Source: an uncultured Dehalococcoidia bacterium | Lineage (GTDB): Bacteria > Chloroflexota > Dehalococcoidia > Lucifugimonadales > Australimonadaceae | Reading direction: 5' to 3' | NCBI GenBank assembly: GCA_958295525.1 | Contig: OY282355.1 | Location: 462,260-526,259, forward strand | Length of the DNA: 64,000 bases | Shown: positions 23,717 to 32,300 of the stretch, piece by piece | Layout of the letters: every line of letters begins with the position of its first letter | How positions within the stretch are numbered: the stretch's first letter is position 1 | The notes under the pieces: model-generated | What the model was told of the DNA's origin: nothing | The model's database searches: none | Seen by the model: the letters and a program-made list of their open reading frames with translations, nothing else | Position numbers and translations under genes: made by a program

Positions 23717-25723
23717 CTATCGTCTCCGCGCCCGCTCCTCGGCCAGCCGAGCGAAGAATTCCAGCGCGTCCGGGTTCGCCAGGGCGTCCGCGCTCGCCGC
23801 TTGCCGGATGGGCGTTCCGCTCAGAATCTTCTTCACCGGAACCTCCAACTTCTTCCCGTTCAGCGTGCGCGGAACCTCCGCGATTTCGTAAATCGCATCC
23901 GGCGCGTGGCGCGGCGAGAGGCTCGTCCGCACCGCGTCGGTCACGCGGCGCCGCGCCGCGTCGTCCAGCGCGCGGCCCTCGCGCATCACGAGGAAGAGCA
24001 GCAGTTCGCCCTCCGCCCCCAGTTGCGTCGTGTCCACCACCAGGCTGTCCAGAACCTCCGGCAACTCCTCGACCACGCGGTAGAACTCGCTCGTCCCCAT
24101 ACGCACGCCGCTGCGGTTCAGCGTGGAGTCGGAGCGTCCGTAGACCACGCACGCCCCTTCTTCCGTGATCTTCAGCCAGTCGCCGTGCCGCCATGCGTCC
24201 GGGTAAGCGTCGAAGTAACTCTCGCGCAGCCGCGAGCCGTCCGGGTCGTTCAGAAACCGCACGGGCATCGAGGGCATCGGCTCGGTGACGACGAGTTCCC
24301 CGACCTCGCCGGTCACCGGCTTGCCGCTCTCGTCGAAACTCTCGACTTTGCAGGCGAGGCAGCGGCATTGGATTTCTCCCGCCCTCACCGGCAGCGTCGG
24401 CCCGCCCCCGATGAACGCCGTGAACACGTCCGTTCCTCCGCTGATAGAGGCGAGGAGCAGGTCGCGCTTCACCTTGTCGTACACCCATGCGAACGCTTCC
24501 GGCGGCAGGGGCGCCCCGGTCGAGCCTATGGAGCGCATCGCGCTCAGGTCGAGCGACGCCCCGGGCTCGACGCCCGCCTTCATGCACCCGAGGATGTACG
24601 GCGCGCTCACGCCGAAACTCGTGATGCCCGTTCGCTCCGCCAGCCGCCACAACGCGAGGGCGTCGGGATAGGCGGGGCTCCCGTCGTACAGCACGATGGA
24701 CGAGCCCGCGAGCAGGCCGCTCATCAGCAGGTTCCACATAATCCAGCCGGTGGTGCTGAACCAGAAGAAGCGGTCGCGCTCGCCCAAGTCCATTTGCAGC
24801 GACAGGAACTTCGCGTGCTCCAGCAGCGCGCCTCCGTGCCCGTGGACGATCGCCTTCGGCGCGCCCGTCGTGCCGGACGAGTACACCACGCAAAGCGGAT
24901 GGTCGAACGGCGCGGGCTCGAACGTCAGCGTCTCGCCGGAGACGAGGAAGTCGTCCCAAAGCGCCGTCTCGCCCAGCCCGCTCAGATCGGGATGCGGCGA
25001 CAGGTAGGGCAGAATGACCGTCCGCCGCAGCGAGGGGAGCGCCCGCCGGACGGCTTCGACCGACGCCCTCGCGTCGAACGCCTTGCCGCCGTAGACGTAG
25101 CCGTCCACCGCAAGCAGCGCCTTCGGCTCTATCTGCCGGAAGCGCTCGATCACGCTGCGCGCGCCGAACTCCGGCGGGCAACTCGACCACGTCGCTCCGA
25201 TGGACGCCGCCGCCAGCGCCGCCGCGACCGTCTCCGGCGCGTTCGGCATATACGCCGCAACCGCGTCGCCTCGCCCCACGCCGAGCGCCCGCAGCCCTGC
25301 GGCGACCGCGGCCGTCCGCTCGCGCAACTCGTCCCAAGTCCACTCCGACGTCTCTCCCGACTCCCGAACGCCGATCACGGCGGTTCCGGCGCCGCTCCGG
25401 GCCAGCGCGTGCTCCGCGTAGTTGAGCGTCGCTCCCGTGAACCAGCGCGCCCCCTCCACCCGCGTTCCGCCGGGGCCGGGCGCGAGCGCCTGCGCGTAAG
25501 GCGTATGCGCCTGCACGCCGAACCACTCCCAAAACGACGCCCAGAAGCCGCCCACGTCGCTCACCGACCACCGCCACAGATCCTCGTAGGAGCCGAAGCG
25601 CAGCCCTCGCGTCTCCGCGAGCCAGCGCTCGTAGGCCGCGAGATTCGAGGCGGCGCGCCGCTCCTCGGACGGCGTCCATAGGAGCGCGCCCTCGCTCGCG
25701 GCGTATGCGGAATGTTCGGTCAT
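23717..25723 (-). CDS. Acetoacetyl-CoA synthetase (acetoacetate-CoA ligase)
   Basis: A 668-residue ANL-superfamily ligase that makes acetoacetyl-CoA from acetoacetate, ATP and CoA. The AMP-binding motif YSSGTTGAPKAIVHG is near residue 280 and GSTGAPLPPEAFAWVY follows. The C-terminal lid has the catalytic lysine region EVPRTLNGKKLEVPVKK. Length and the N-terminal WTPSEE start match the acetoacetyl-CoA synthetase subgroup. It lies four bases after the DMT transporter gene. This suggests assimilation of acetoacetate or a related 3-oxoacid. Confidence 0.92.
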   Translation of the reverse strand: MTEHSAYAASEGALLWTPSEERRAASNLAAYERWLAETRGLRFGSYEDLWRWSVSDVGGFWASFWEWFGVQAHTPYAQALAPGPGGTRVEGARWFTGATLNYAEHALARSGAGTAVIGVRESGETSEWTWDELRERTAAVAAGLRALGVGRGDAVAAYMPNAPETVAAALAAASIGATWSSCPPEFGARSVIERFRQIEPKALLAVDGYVYGGKAFDARASVEAVRRALPSLRRTVILPYLSPHPDLSGLGETALWDDFLVSGETLTFEPAPFDHPLCVVYSSGTTGAPKAIVHGHGGALLEHAKFLSLQMDLGERDRFFWFSTTGWIMWNLLMSGLLAGSSIVLYDGSPAYPDALALWRLAERTGITSFGVSAPYILGCMKAGVEPGASLDLSAMRSIGSTGAPLPPEAFAWVYDKVKRDLLLASISGGTDVFTAFIGGGPTLPVRAGEIQCRCLACKVESFDESGKPVTGEVGELVVTEPMPSMPVRFLNDPDGSRLRESYFDAYPDAWRHGDWLKITEEGACVVYGRSDSTLNRSGVRMGTSEFYRVVEELPEVLDSLVVDTTQLGAEGELLLFLVMREGRALDDAARRRVTDAVRTSLSPRHAPDAIYEIAEVPRTLNGKKLEVPVKKILSGTPIRQAASADALANPDALEFFARLAEERARRR

Positions 25724-25727
25724 CGGG

Positions 25728-26642
25728 CTACCCGCTCCCCAGCGCTATCGCGGCCACTCCGCCCACGATGAGCGCCGTCGAGCCCAGTTTAACCGCAATC
25801 GCCCCAAGCGTCGTGGACTCGCCAAGCGCGCCCCGCCAAACCAGCGCGAGAACCGTGCTGTAGGCCACGAGGAACAGCACGCGCGCGCCGGAAAGCGCCG
25901 TCACTTGCGACGCCGGGCCCAGCGAAAGCGCCCACAGCATCAGCAACAGCCCCACGCTCGCGATGATCACCTCGTTGACGAGTACGAACCGCAGCGCCGG
26001 GCTGCGCTTGCGGACGAACAGCAGCACGTCGGCCAGCGGCCGCCGCCGCAGGTTGAACGCCAGAAACACGCCCCCCAGCGCAATCGAGCGGAGCGCGTGC
26101 GTGAACAGCACCGGCAACTCGTCCACCGCCGCCTTCCCGAACACGTGCGCGCTGCCGTGTATCGCGCTCCCGACGATCAGCAGCGCGAACGCCTTATCGA
26201 GCGAGAAGCGATGCTGCGCGGCGCCTTTGCGGACGGAAAGGAGCGCGGCCCCGGCGACTACGGCGATGATCGCGCCCCATTCCTGCGCCCCCAAGCGCTC
26301 GCCCAGGAACAAGGATGCGTAGACCGCAGTGAAGATGGGGTAACTCTGAAACACCGGCACGGTGCGCGACACTTCGTGCGTGTAGAGCACGCGCATCAGA
26401 AATTGCGCGCTCAGCCCGAAGACCGCGCCGGAGACCAGCGCCCACAGCACAGGCTCCAGCGACGCCGACGGCGGAACGCGGACGATGGCGAGCAGCGCGA
26501 GCCCGACGAACGTCTGCATCACGCCGATCAGCAGCGGCAGCGTGAGCGGCGTCCGCGCGTAGCGATGGATGACGGTTTTGTCGAAAACGCTGACGAGCGC
26601 GGAGACCGCCGCGCCCACCAATGCGACGGCGACCCAAGACAA
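25728..26642 (-). CDS. EamA/DMT family transporter
   Basis: A 304-residue membrane protein with about ten predicted helices in two five-helix halves, as in EamA drug/metabolite transporters. It starts VAVALVGAAVSALVSVFDKT and contains SRTVPVFQSYPIFTAVYASL and SQVTALSGARVLFLVAYSTV. Substrate unknown; the operon suggests a metabolite exporter or importer tied to D-amino acid or ketoacid metabolism. Only three bases separate it from the upstream D-aminoacylase. Confidence 0.85.
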   Translation of the reverse strand: MSWVAVALVGAAVSALVSVFDKTVIHRYARTPLTLPLLIGVMQTFVGLALLAIVRVPPSASLEPVLWALVSGAVFGLSAQFLMRVLYTHEVSRTVPVFQSYPIFTAVYASLFLGERLGAQEWGAIIAVVAGAALLSVRKGAAQHRFSLDKAFALLIVGSAIHGSAHVFGKAAVDELPVLFTHALRSIALGGVFLAFNLRRRPLADVLLFVRKRSPALRFVLVNEVIIASVGLLLMLWALSLGPASQVTALSGARVLFLVAYSTVLALVWRGALGESTTLGAIAVKLGSTALIVGGVAAIALGSG

Positions 26643-26645
26643 CGG

Positions 26646-28361
26646 CTAGCCCGCCGCTCCGTTGCGCCTCGCCTCGCTCCAAGCGTTCCGCGCCACCTGG
26701 CCGGGCAGCGCGCCCGTGTGCGCGCCGTCCTCCAGCAGCGTCTCGCCGTTGACGATGGTCCAGGGAATGCCGTGCGCCACCTGCTTCAGGCGCATCGCCC
26801 CGCCGGGCAGGTCGTAAGCCTCCTCGGACGGGTCGAGCCCGAGGCGCTCGTAGTCCAGCACGAGGACGTCCGCCTTGCTCCCGGGCGTCAGCCGCCCGCG
26901 CCCCGGCGCGCCGAAGATGTCGGCGGGAAGCGAGGTGAGCCGCCGCACGCCCTCCTCCAGCGGCATAATCCCCTTGTCGCGCACCCAATGGCTCAGGAAG
27001 TGAACGGCGTAGCCGTAGCCCCCCTCCCGCACGACGTGCGCGCCGGAGTCCGACAGCCCGATCAGCGTGTGGGCGTCGTTCAGAATCGCCGCCATCGCCT
27101 CGTCGTCGTTGTTCTGCTGATTCCGCGCGAACCACGTCTTCAGCCCCTCCTCCACCGTGAGGTCGAGGAAAGCATCCATCGGCGATTGGCCGCGCCGCGC
27201 CCCCAGTTCCGCCGCCGTCGTTCCCGCGAGCGCTTTGTTCTTCTCCAGCGCGGGCTTGACGATGACGACGTGGTCCCACCTGCCTGAGAAGCCGAGCGCG
27301 GTGACGTCGCCGTGCTCCGCGACTTCCTGCGCGAGTTGCGGGCGGAGGGAGGCGTCGGCGAACGCCGCGAGGCGATCCGCGCTCGATCCGTTCATAATGC
27401 GCTTCCACGTCGGCATAAAGTTGAAGAACTCCGCGCTGTCCATCTGGAAGTAGCGCAGCCCCGGGCGCGGATTGATCTGCGGGTGAATGCGCGCCGTCCC
27501 GCGCCCGTTCACCTCCGCGACGTGCGCCAGATGCTCCCGCCACTGGTCGGGCCGCAGCGCGCTTTGCGTGATGGAGAGATACGTCACCGGGCGCCCGCTC
27601 TCCTCCGACAGCCGCTCGCAGACGCCTTCGCTCAACTCCAAGTTCATCGGGTCGCCGATCTGAATGACGCCCGCGCCCAGTTCGCGGAGCGCGCCGGCTA
27701 CGGCGTACAACTCCTCCAGCGAGGCCACGTTCGCGGGGAGCAGCCGCCCGTCCATCCCTGCGTGGCGCGGATTGCGGTCGAACGACACGCCGAGCGCGCC
27801 CTCCTCCAGCGCCTGCCGCACGGCCATGCGAACCGCCTCGACCTCCTCGCCGGTGGCCTCCCGCTCCTGCGATGCGTCGCCCATCACCCAGCGGCGCGCG
27901 GCGGAGTGCCCCACCATCACGCCGTAGTTAATGCCAAGCCGCCCCTCCAGCGAGTCCAGGTAGTCTCCGAGAGAGCGCCATCCCCAGGGCACGCCGCCCA
28001 TCAGCACGTCGTAGGGAATCGCCTCGACTTTCGCCAGCATTCCCGCGAGCGCCGTCTCGTCGCCCTCGCGCACGGGGGCGAGCGTCAGCGAGCAGTTGCC
28101 GCTCACCACCGTCGTCACGCCGTTGTAGCAGGAGAACGTGCACAGCGGGTCGAAGGTGACCTGCCCGTCGTAGTGCGTGTGGTGATCGATGAACCCGGGC
28201 GTTACGACGCAGCCGTCCGCGTCTATCGTCCGCGCCGCCGGGCCGTCGAGCCTCCCGACTGCGGCGACGCGCCCGTCCGCCACGCCGACGTCGGCGGCGC
28301 GGGGCGCGGCTCCCGTCCCGTCCACAACCAGCCCGCCTTTGATGAGCAGATCGAACGCCAT
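26646..28361 (-). CDS. N-acyl-D-amino-acid deacylase family amidohydrolase
   Basis: A 571-residue metal-dependent hydrolase of the amidohydrolase superfamily. The N-terminus has a small beta domain (LIKGGLVVDGTG) and then the metal-binding GFIDHHTHYDGQ near residue 60. The C-terminus has SDSGAHVVREGGYGYAVHFL and a terminal TPGSKADVLVLD strand. These match the D-aminoacylase subfamily, which releases D-amino acids from N-acyl forms, though substrates vary widely. It is the first gene of a five-gene minus-strand operon (deacylase, transporter, acetoacetyl-CoA synthetase, MmgE/PrpD, PduO). Confidence 0.87.
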   Translation of the reverse strand: MAFDLLIKGGLVVDGTGAAPRAADVGVADGRVAAVGRLDGPAARTIDADGCVVTPGFIDHHTHYDGQVTFDPLCTFSCYNGVTTVVSGNCSLTLAPVREGDETALAGMLAKVEAIPYDVLMGGVPWGWRSLGDYLDSLEGRLGINYGVMVGHSAARRWVMGDASQEREATGEEVEAVRMAVRQALEEGALGVSFDRNPRHAGMDGRLLPANVASLEELYAVAGALRELGAGVIQIGDPMNLELSEGVCERLSEESGRPVTYLSITQSALRPDQWREHLAHVAEVNGRGTARIHPQINPRPGLRYFQMDSAEFFNFMPTWKRIMNGSSADRLAAFADASLRPQLAQEVAEHGDVTALGFSGRWDHVVIVKPALEKNKALAGTTAAELGARRGQSPMDAFLDLTVEEGLKTWFARNQQNNDDEAMAAILNDAHTLIGLSDSGAHVVREGGYGYAVHFLSHWVRDKGIMPLEEGVRRLTSLPADIFGAPGRGRLTPGSKADVLVLDYERLGLDPSEEAYDLPGGAMRLKQVAHGIPWTIVNGETLLEDGAHTGALPGQVARNAWSEARRNGAAG

Positions 28362-28539
28362 CGCGCGCCTCCTCCTAACGATTGCCCTAACGATTGCCGC
28401 TATGGTACACCGCCGGCGCGAAAGATAGCGATCGAGAACCGGCTAATCGGAGACGGCGAGGTTCCGCCTTCCGTTCGCCGCGGCGCCGTCCCGCGCTCCC
28501 GGATATTCGGTTTCTTGCGGAGCGAGCAGGCAGGGCATG

Positions 28540-28570
28540 TTGACCGGCGCGCCCTCTCTCCCTGTATAAT
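28540..28570 (+). promoter_or_regulatory. Sigma-70-like promoter for the trehalose cassette
   Basis: TTGACC at 28540-28545 and a perfect TATAAT at 28565-28570 are separated by 19 bases. They lie 75 bases before the GT4 start. The 19-base spacing also occurs at the two dehydrogenase promoters in this window. The 283-base gap upstream (from 28362) contains nothing else recognised. Confidence 0.6.
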
Positions 28571-28588
28571 TCACGGATAATTCACGCG

Positions 28589-28609
28589 GGCGCCGGTCAG
28601 TCCGGCGCC
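28589..28609 (+). promoter_or_regulatory. Leader hairpin of the trehalose cassette
   Basis: GGCGCCGG-TCAGT-CCGGCGCC forms a perfect 8-bp stem with a 5-base loop in the 5' leader, about 20 bases after the -10 element and 36 before the ATG. It is not followed by a T run, so a terminator is unlikely. An operator or an mRNA-stabilising hairpin is possible. Confidence 0.45.
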
Positions 28610-28644
28610 GTTCCGCGAAGGCGCAATTCCCAGGAGGCAGGCGA

Positions 28645-29916
28645 ATGTTCGGCGGCGTCGCCACGAGCGGGCGATCCATAGACCAGTACGTTCCCTACGT
28701 CGGCGAGAAGGCGGTGGAGGGGCTGCGCGCCGCCGCCGCGCCGCTGCGAGGCGCGCGCGTGCTGCACCTCTCCTCCCCCGCCGCCAGCAACGCCGTCCGC
28801 GGCATGCTCCGCGGCGTCGTCCCCCTCTTCGCCGACCTCGGGCTGGACGTCGACTGGCAGCAAGTCCGCGTCGGCACGGAGCACGTGGCGATGGACCGCG
28901 AGCTCAGGCGCGCGCTCTCCGGCTACGGCGGCGGATGGCACGACCAGCACGAGCGCGACTGGTGGGAGTTCAACCAGGCCAACGCCCAACTCTTCGACGA
29001 GGAGTACGACGTCGTCGTCGTCCATCACGCCGGGTCGGTCGGGCTGCGCTCCGCGCTCACCCATCTGCGCGGACGCCCGCCGGGCGGCGTCTGGCTCTGG
29101 AACTCCCACCGCGACTACCGCTCCGCGACGCCGAACTCGTGGTCGCTCGTCCGGCAGCAAGCCGACAACTTCGCGGCGTCCGTCTACGACTACAAGCCGT
29201 TCATTCGCCCCGACGCCCCAACGAAGCGGACGTTCGTCATCCCTCCGGGGGTGGATCCGCTCAGCCCCAGCGCGCGCCCCGTATCCAGCGAGGTGCAGGA
29301 GACTATCCTCACGCAGCGCGGCGTGGACGTGCACCGCCCCGTCATCGGGCAAATCGTGCTCAGTGTGCGCGAGGACGACCCCGACCGCGTTCTGGACGCC
29401 TACGCCCTCGTCAAAAAGCGCCGCCCCGACGTGCAACTCGTGATCGCCAACCTCGTTCCTCAGGAGACTGCGCTCATTCCCCAGATGACCGCGCTGCGCG
29501 AGCGGGCCCGGGAGTTGGGCGACGTCCTCGTGCTTTCCGAAATGGACCGCGTGGGCAACGTGGAACTATCCGCGCTGCGCGAGGAGGCGCACGTCCTCAT
29601 CCACGAGGGCTATCCGCGCGGCATTTCGATGGAACTGCTGGAGGAGATGTGGCAGTCCCGCCCCATCGTCAGCGCGCGAAGTTCCATCGCGGAGACGATG
29701 CTGCTCGACGGCAAGACCGCCCTCCTCGCCGACGGCGCCGAGGAGCAGGCGGCCGCGATCGAGCGGCTGCTCGCCAAGCCCCGCGAGGCCGCCCGCATCG
29801 GCGCCGCCGCCCACCGCCACGTGGCGCGCCGCTCGCTCATCACTCACTACCTGGCCGGTTACCTCAGCGTGTTTCAGCGAATGCTGAAACGCCCGCGCCC
29901 GGCGCCGAGCCGCTGA
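28645..29916 (+). CDS. GT4 glycosyltransferase, degenerate TreT paralog
   Basis: A 423-residue protein homologous along its length to the downstream TreT (shared Y-[VE]-P-[YH]-V-G-E-[KE] start and V-L-H-L motif). The GT4 catalytic E-x7-E motif is incomplete: the position of the first Glu is Arg325 (YPRGISMELLEE) while the second Glu333 remains. It may therefore be a non-catalytic partner or bind another donor. AGGAGG precedes the ATG. Its TGA overlaps the ATG of treT by one base. Confidence 0.75.
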   Translation: MFGGVATSGRSIDQYVPYVGEKAVEGLRAAAAPLRGARVLHLSSPAASNAVRGMLRGVVPLFADLGLDVDWQQVRVGTEHVAMDRELRRALSGYGGGWHDQHERDWWEFNQANAQLFDEEYDVVVVHHAGSVGLRSALTHLRGRPPGGVWLWNSHRDYRSATPNSWSLVRQQADNFAASVYDYKPFIRPDAPTKRTFVIPPGVDPLSPSARPVSSEVQETILTQRGVDVHRPVIGQIVLSVREDDPDRVLDAYALVKKRRPDVQLVIANLVPQETALIPQMTALRERARELGDVLVLSEMDRVGNVELSALREEAHVLIHEGYPRGISMELLEEMWQSRPIVSARSSIAETMLLDGKTALLADGAEEQAAAIERLLAKPREAARIGAAAHRHVARRSLITHYLAGYLSVFQRMLKRPRPAPSR

Positions 29917-31220
29917 TGACCACTCCCGTTTTCGCCGCCCCGAAAGCGCTGAGCGAGTACGAGCCCCACGTCGGGGAGGAGCGTTTGGCCGAGTTGCGCG
30001 CGCTGGCCGCCCCGCTCAAGGACGCCCGCGTCCTGCACCTCAACGCCACCTCGTTCGGGGGCGGCGTGGCCGAAATCCTCAACAGTTTCATTCCCCTCCT
30101 CCGCGACTTGGGGGTGGACGCCGAATGGCGCGTGATGGAAGCCTCCGCCGAGTTCTTCAACGTCTCCAAGAGTATGCACAACGCGCTGCAGGGAATGTAC
30201 ATTCCGTGGAACAAGGCGATGGCCGACCTCTGGCGCGAAACCAACGCCGCCAACGCCGAAACGCTGGAAGGCGCCTACGACTTCGTCTACGTCCACGATC
30301 CGCAGCCGGCCGGCGTCTTGGCCTATCTGCGCGAGCGCGACCCGGACATTCTCGGCGCGAAGTGGCTGTGGCGGTGCCACCTGGACACCACCGACGCGCT
30401 GCCGGAAGTCTGGAATTTCCTCAAGGGCTACGTGTCCCTCTACGACGCGCTCGTCTTCACGCTGCCCGAATACGTGAAGGAGCCTATCCCCGGCCCTCTG
30501 CTCGAGATCATCTGGCCCGCGATAGACCCGGCCAGCGCCAAAAATTCGGAGATCCCCGCCCCCGTGGTGCGCGATATTCTCGCCCGCTACGAGATCGACC
30601 CCGACAGGCCCATCATCGCGCAGATCTCCCGCTTCGATCCGTGGAAAGACCCCCTTGGCGTGCTGGACGTCTACCGCATCCTCAAGGAGCGCCGTCCGGG
30701 CCTGCAACTGCTGATGGTCGCGGCGATGGCCAACGACGACCCCGAAGCCTGGTCGTTCTACGAGCGCATCGTGCGGAAGGCGGGCGAGGACTTCGACATC
30801 CACGTGCTGACGAACCTCAACGGCGTCGGCAACCTGGAGGTCAACGCCTTTCAGCGCGCCGCCGACGTCCTCTTGCAAAAGTCCATCCGCGAAGGCTTCG
30901 GCCTCGTCATCTCCGAAGCGCTCTGGAAAGCGAAAGCGCTCGTGGGAAGCGAGGCCGGCGGCATCCCTCTGCAACTGGACTACGGACGCGCCGGCGCCGT
31001 CGCCGGAACGACGCAGGAATTCGCCGACGCCATCGCCGAACTGCTGGACGACCCCGGCGCGCGGGAGCGATTGGGCAGCGCGGGCAAAGAGCACGTGCGC
31101 GAGCGGTTCCTCACCACCCGCCTCCTGAAAGACCACCTCAGCCTGATGGGCGCGCTTGCGAACGGAGCCGCGGCCCCCGCCCCGGCGAGCGAAGCGCCCG
31201 CCGCGATGCGAGCGCGATGA
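29916..31220 (+). CDS. treT: Trehalose synthase TreT (GT4, nucleotide-sugar dependent)
   Basis: A 434-residue GT4 glycosyltransferase. TreT condenses an NDP-glucose with glucose to trehalose in one step. Family features include HLNATSFGGGVAEILNS near residue 30, WKDPLGVLDVYRILKERRPG, and an intact catalytic E-x7-E (Glu326 in REGFGLVISE and Glu334). The start at 29916 overlaps the upstream stop, and the end overlaps the kinase start (ATGA). Trehalose would act as an osmoprotectant or carbon reserve. The ROK kinase next door would balance free glucose. Confidence 0.85.
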   Translation: MTTPVFAAPKALSEYEPHVGEERLAELRALAAPLKDARVLHLNATSFGGGVAEILNSFIPLLRDLGVDAEWRVMEASAEFFNVSKSMHNALQGMYIPWNKAMADLWRETNAANAETLEGAYDFVYVHDPQPAGVLAYLRERDPDILGAKWLWRCHLDTTDALPEVWNFLKGYVSLYDALVFTLPEYVKEPIPGPLLEIIWPAIDPASAKNSEIPAPVVRDILARYEIDPDRPIIAQISRFDPWKDPLGVLDVYRILKERRPGLQLLMVAAMANDDPEAWSFYERIVRKAGEDFDIHVLTNLNGVGNLEVNAFQRAADVLLQKSIREGFGLVISEALWKAKALVGSEAGGIPLQLDYGRAGAVAGTTQEFADAIAELLDDPGARERLGSAGKEHVRERFLTTRLLKDHLSLMGALANGAAAPAPASEAPAAMRAR

Positions 31221-32197
31221 CTGCGGGCAAGGCCGTTCTCGGCATAGACCTCGGCGGCACGAAGGCGCTCGCGCTCGCCTCGACGCCCGACGGCGAAGTC
31301 CTCGCGTCCGCCGTGTCGGAAACCCCTTCGAGGGAGAGCGCGGAGCGCATCATCTCCGCGGTGGCCGACACCGCGCGCGCCGCGATGCGCGAGGCCGGGC
31401 TTCAGCCCGGCGAGGTGGGTTCGGCGGGCGTCGCCGCCGCAGGCGCGATAGACGCGCGCGAGGGGGCCATCGTCCATTCGCCGCATCTCGCCGCGATGTC
31501 CAACACGCCCGTCGCCGCGATGCTGCGCCGCCAACTCGAAATCCCCGTCGTCATCGGCAACGACGCCAACCTCGCCGCGCTCGGCGAGCAGCGCTTCGGC
31601 GCAGGCAAAGGCGTCTCCGACCTCCTCTTCCTCACCATCAGCACCGGCATCGGCGGCGGCGTCATCATCGGCGGAAAACTCTTCACCGGATCGGCGGGCT
31701 ACGCCGGAGAGGTCGGCCACATCACGGTGGACGCGCGCGGGCCGTTCGGAGCGAGTTCGACCCCGGGCGCGTGGGAGTCGCTCTGCTCCGGCACCGCGCT
31801 CGCCCGCATCGCAACGGAGCGCGTCGCGGCGGGCGAACGTTCCACGATGAGCAGCGCGTTCCGCGACACAAACCAGGAGGGACTGACCGCCCGCGACGTC
31901 TTCGCCGCCCGCCGCGCCGGCGACGCGCTCGCCCAGTCCATCATCGCCGACGCCATCGTTTACCTCGGCGCGGGACTCGCGAGCCTCGTCAACCTCCTCA
32001 ACCCCGGGAAGATCATCATCGGCGGGGGGCTCTCCAACGAGTGGGACGCCTACATCGCCCCGGCCGTCGCGCTGATGCGCGAGCAATCGTTCGCGGGCAT
32101 CGGCAAACTCACTCCCGTCGTTCCGCCTGCGCTCGGCGCGGAAGCGGGCGCGCTCGGCGCCGTCAGCCTCGCCTGCGACGCGCATTCCCAAGCGTGA
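31217..32197 (+). CDS. ROK family sugar kinase lacking zinc ligands
   Basis: A 326-residue ROK protein, probably a glucokinase. It has the phosphate loop DLGGTK (11-16), the catalytic Asp116 in IGNDANLA, ISTGIGGGVI, and EVGH (165-168). The zinc motif normally written C-x-C-G-x-x-G-C-x-E is replaced by GASSTPGAWE near residues 178-187, so all three cysteines are missing. Most bacterial ROK kinases keep them. It could still be an active kinase without zinc. Its ATG overlaps the treT stop, completing the three-gene cassette. Confidence 0.85.
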   Translation: MTAGKAVLGIDLGGTKALALASTPDGEVLASAVSETPSRESAERIISAVADTARAAMREAGLQPGEVGSAGVAAAGAIDAREGAIVHSPHLAAMSNTPVAAMLRRQLEIPVVIGNDANLAALGEQRFGAGKGVSDLLFLTISTGIGGGVIIGGKLFTGSAGYAGEVGHITVDARGPFGASSTPGAWESLCSGTALARIATERVAAGERSTMSSAFRDTNQEGLTARDVFAARRAGDALAQSIIADAIVYLGAGLASLVNLLNPGKIIIGGGLSNEWDAYIAPAVALMREQSFAGIGKLTPVVPPALGAEAGALGAVSLACDAHSQA

Positions 32198-32300
32198 CGC
32201 GGCGCGAATCCCGCCGCCTGCCCGCGCAGGCGGGCAACCCGCGGCGCTTCTTGCCCCGACGTGGAATCCAAGAGGCGCAGATGCAACGATTATCGGAGAC

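Noticed and set aside
28935..29915. N-terminal extension of TreT back to 28935
   Set aside because: The extension is an out-of-frame reading of the upstream GT4 gene, rich in Arg/Pro; the ATG at 29916 overlaps the upstream stop.
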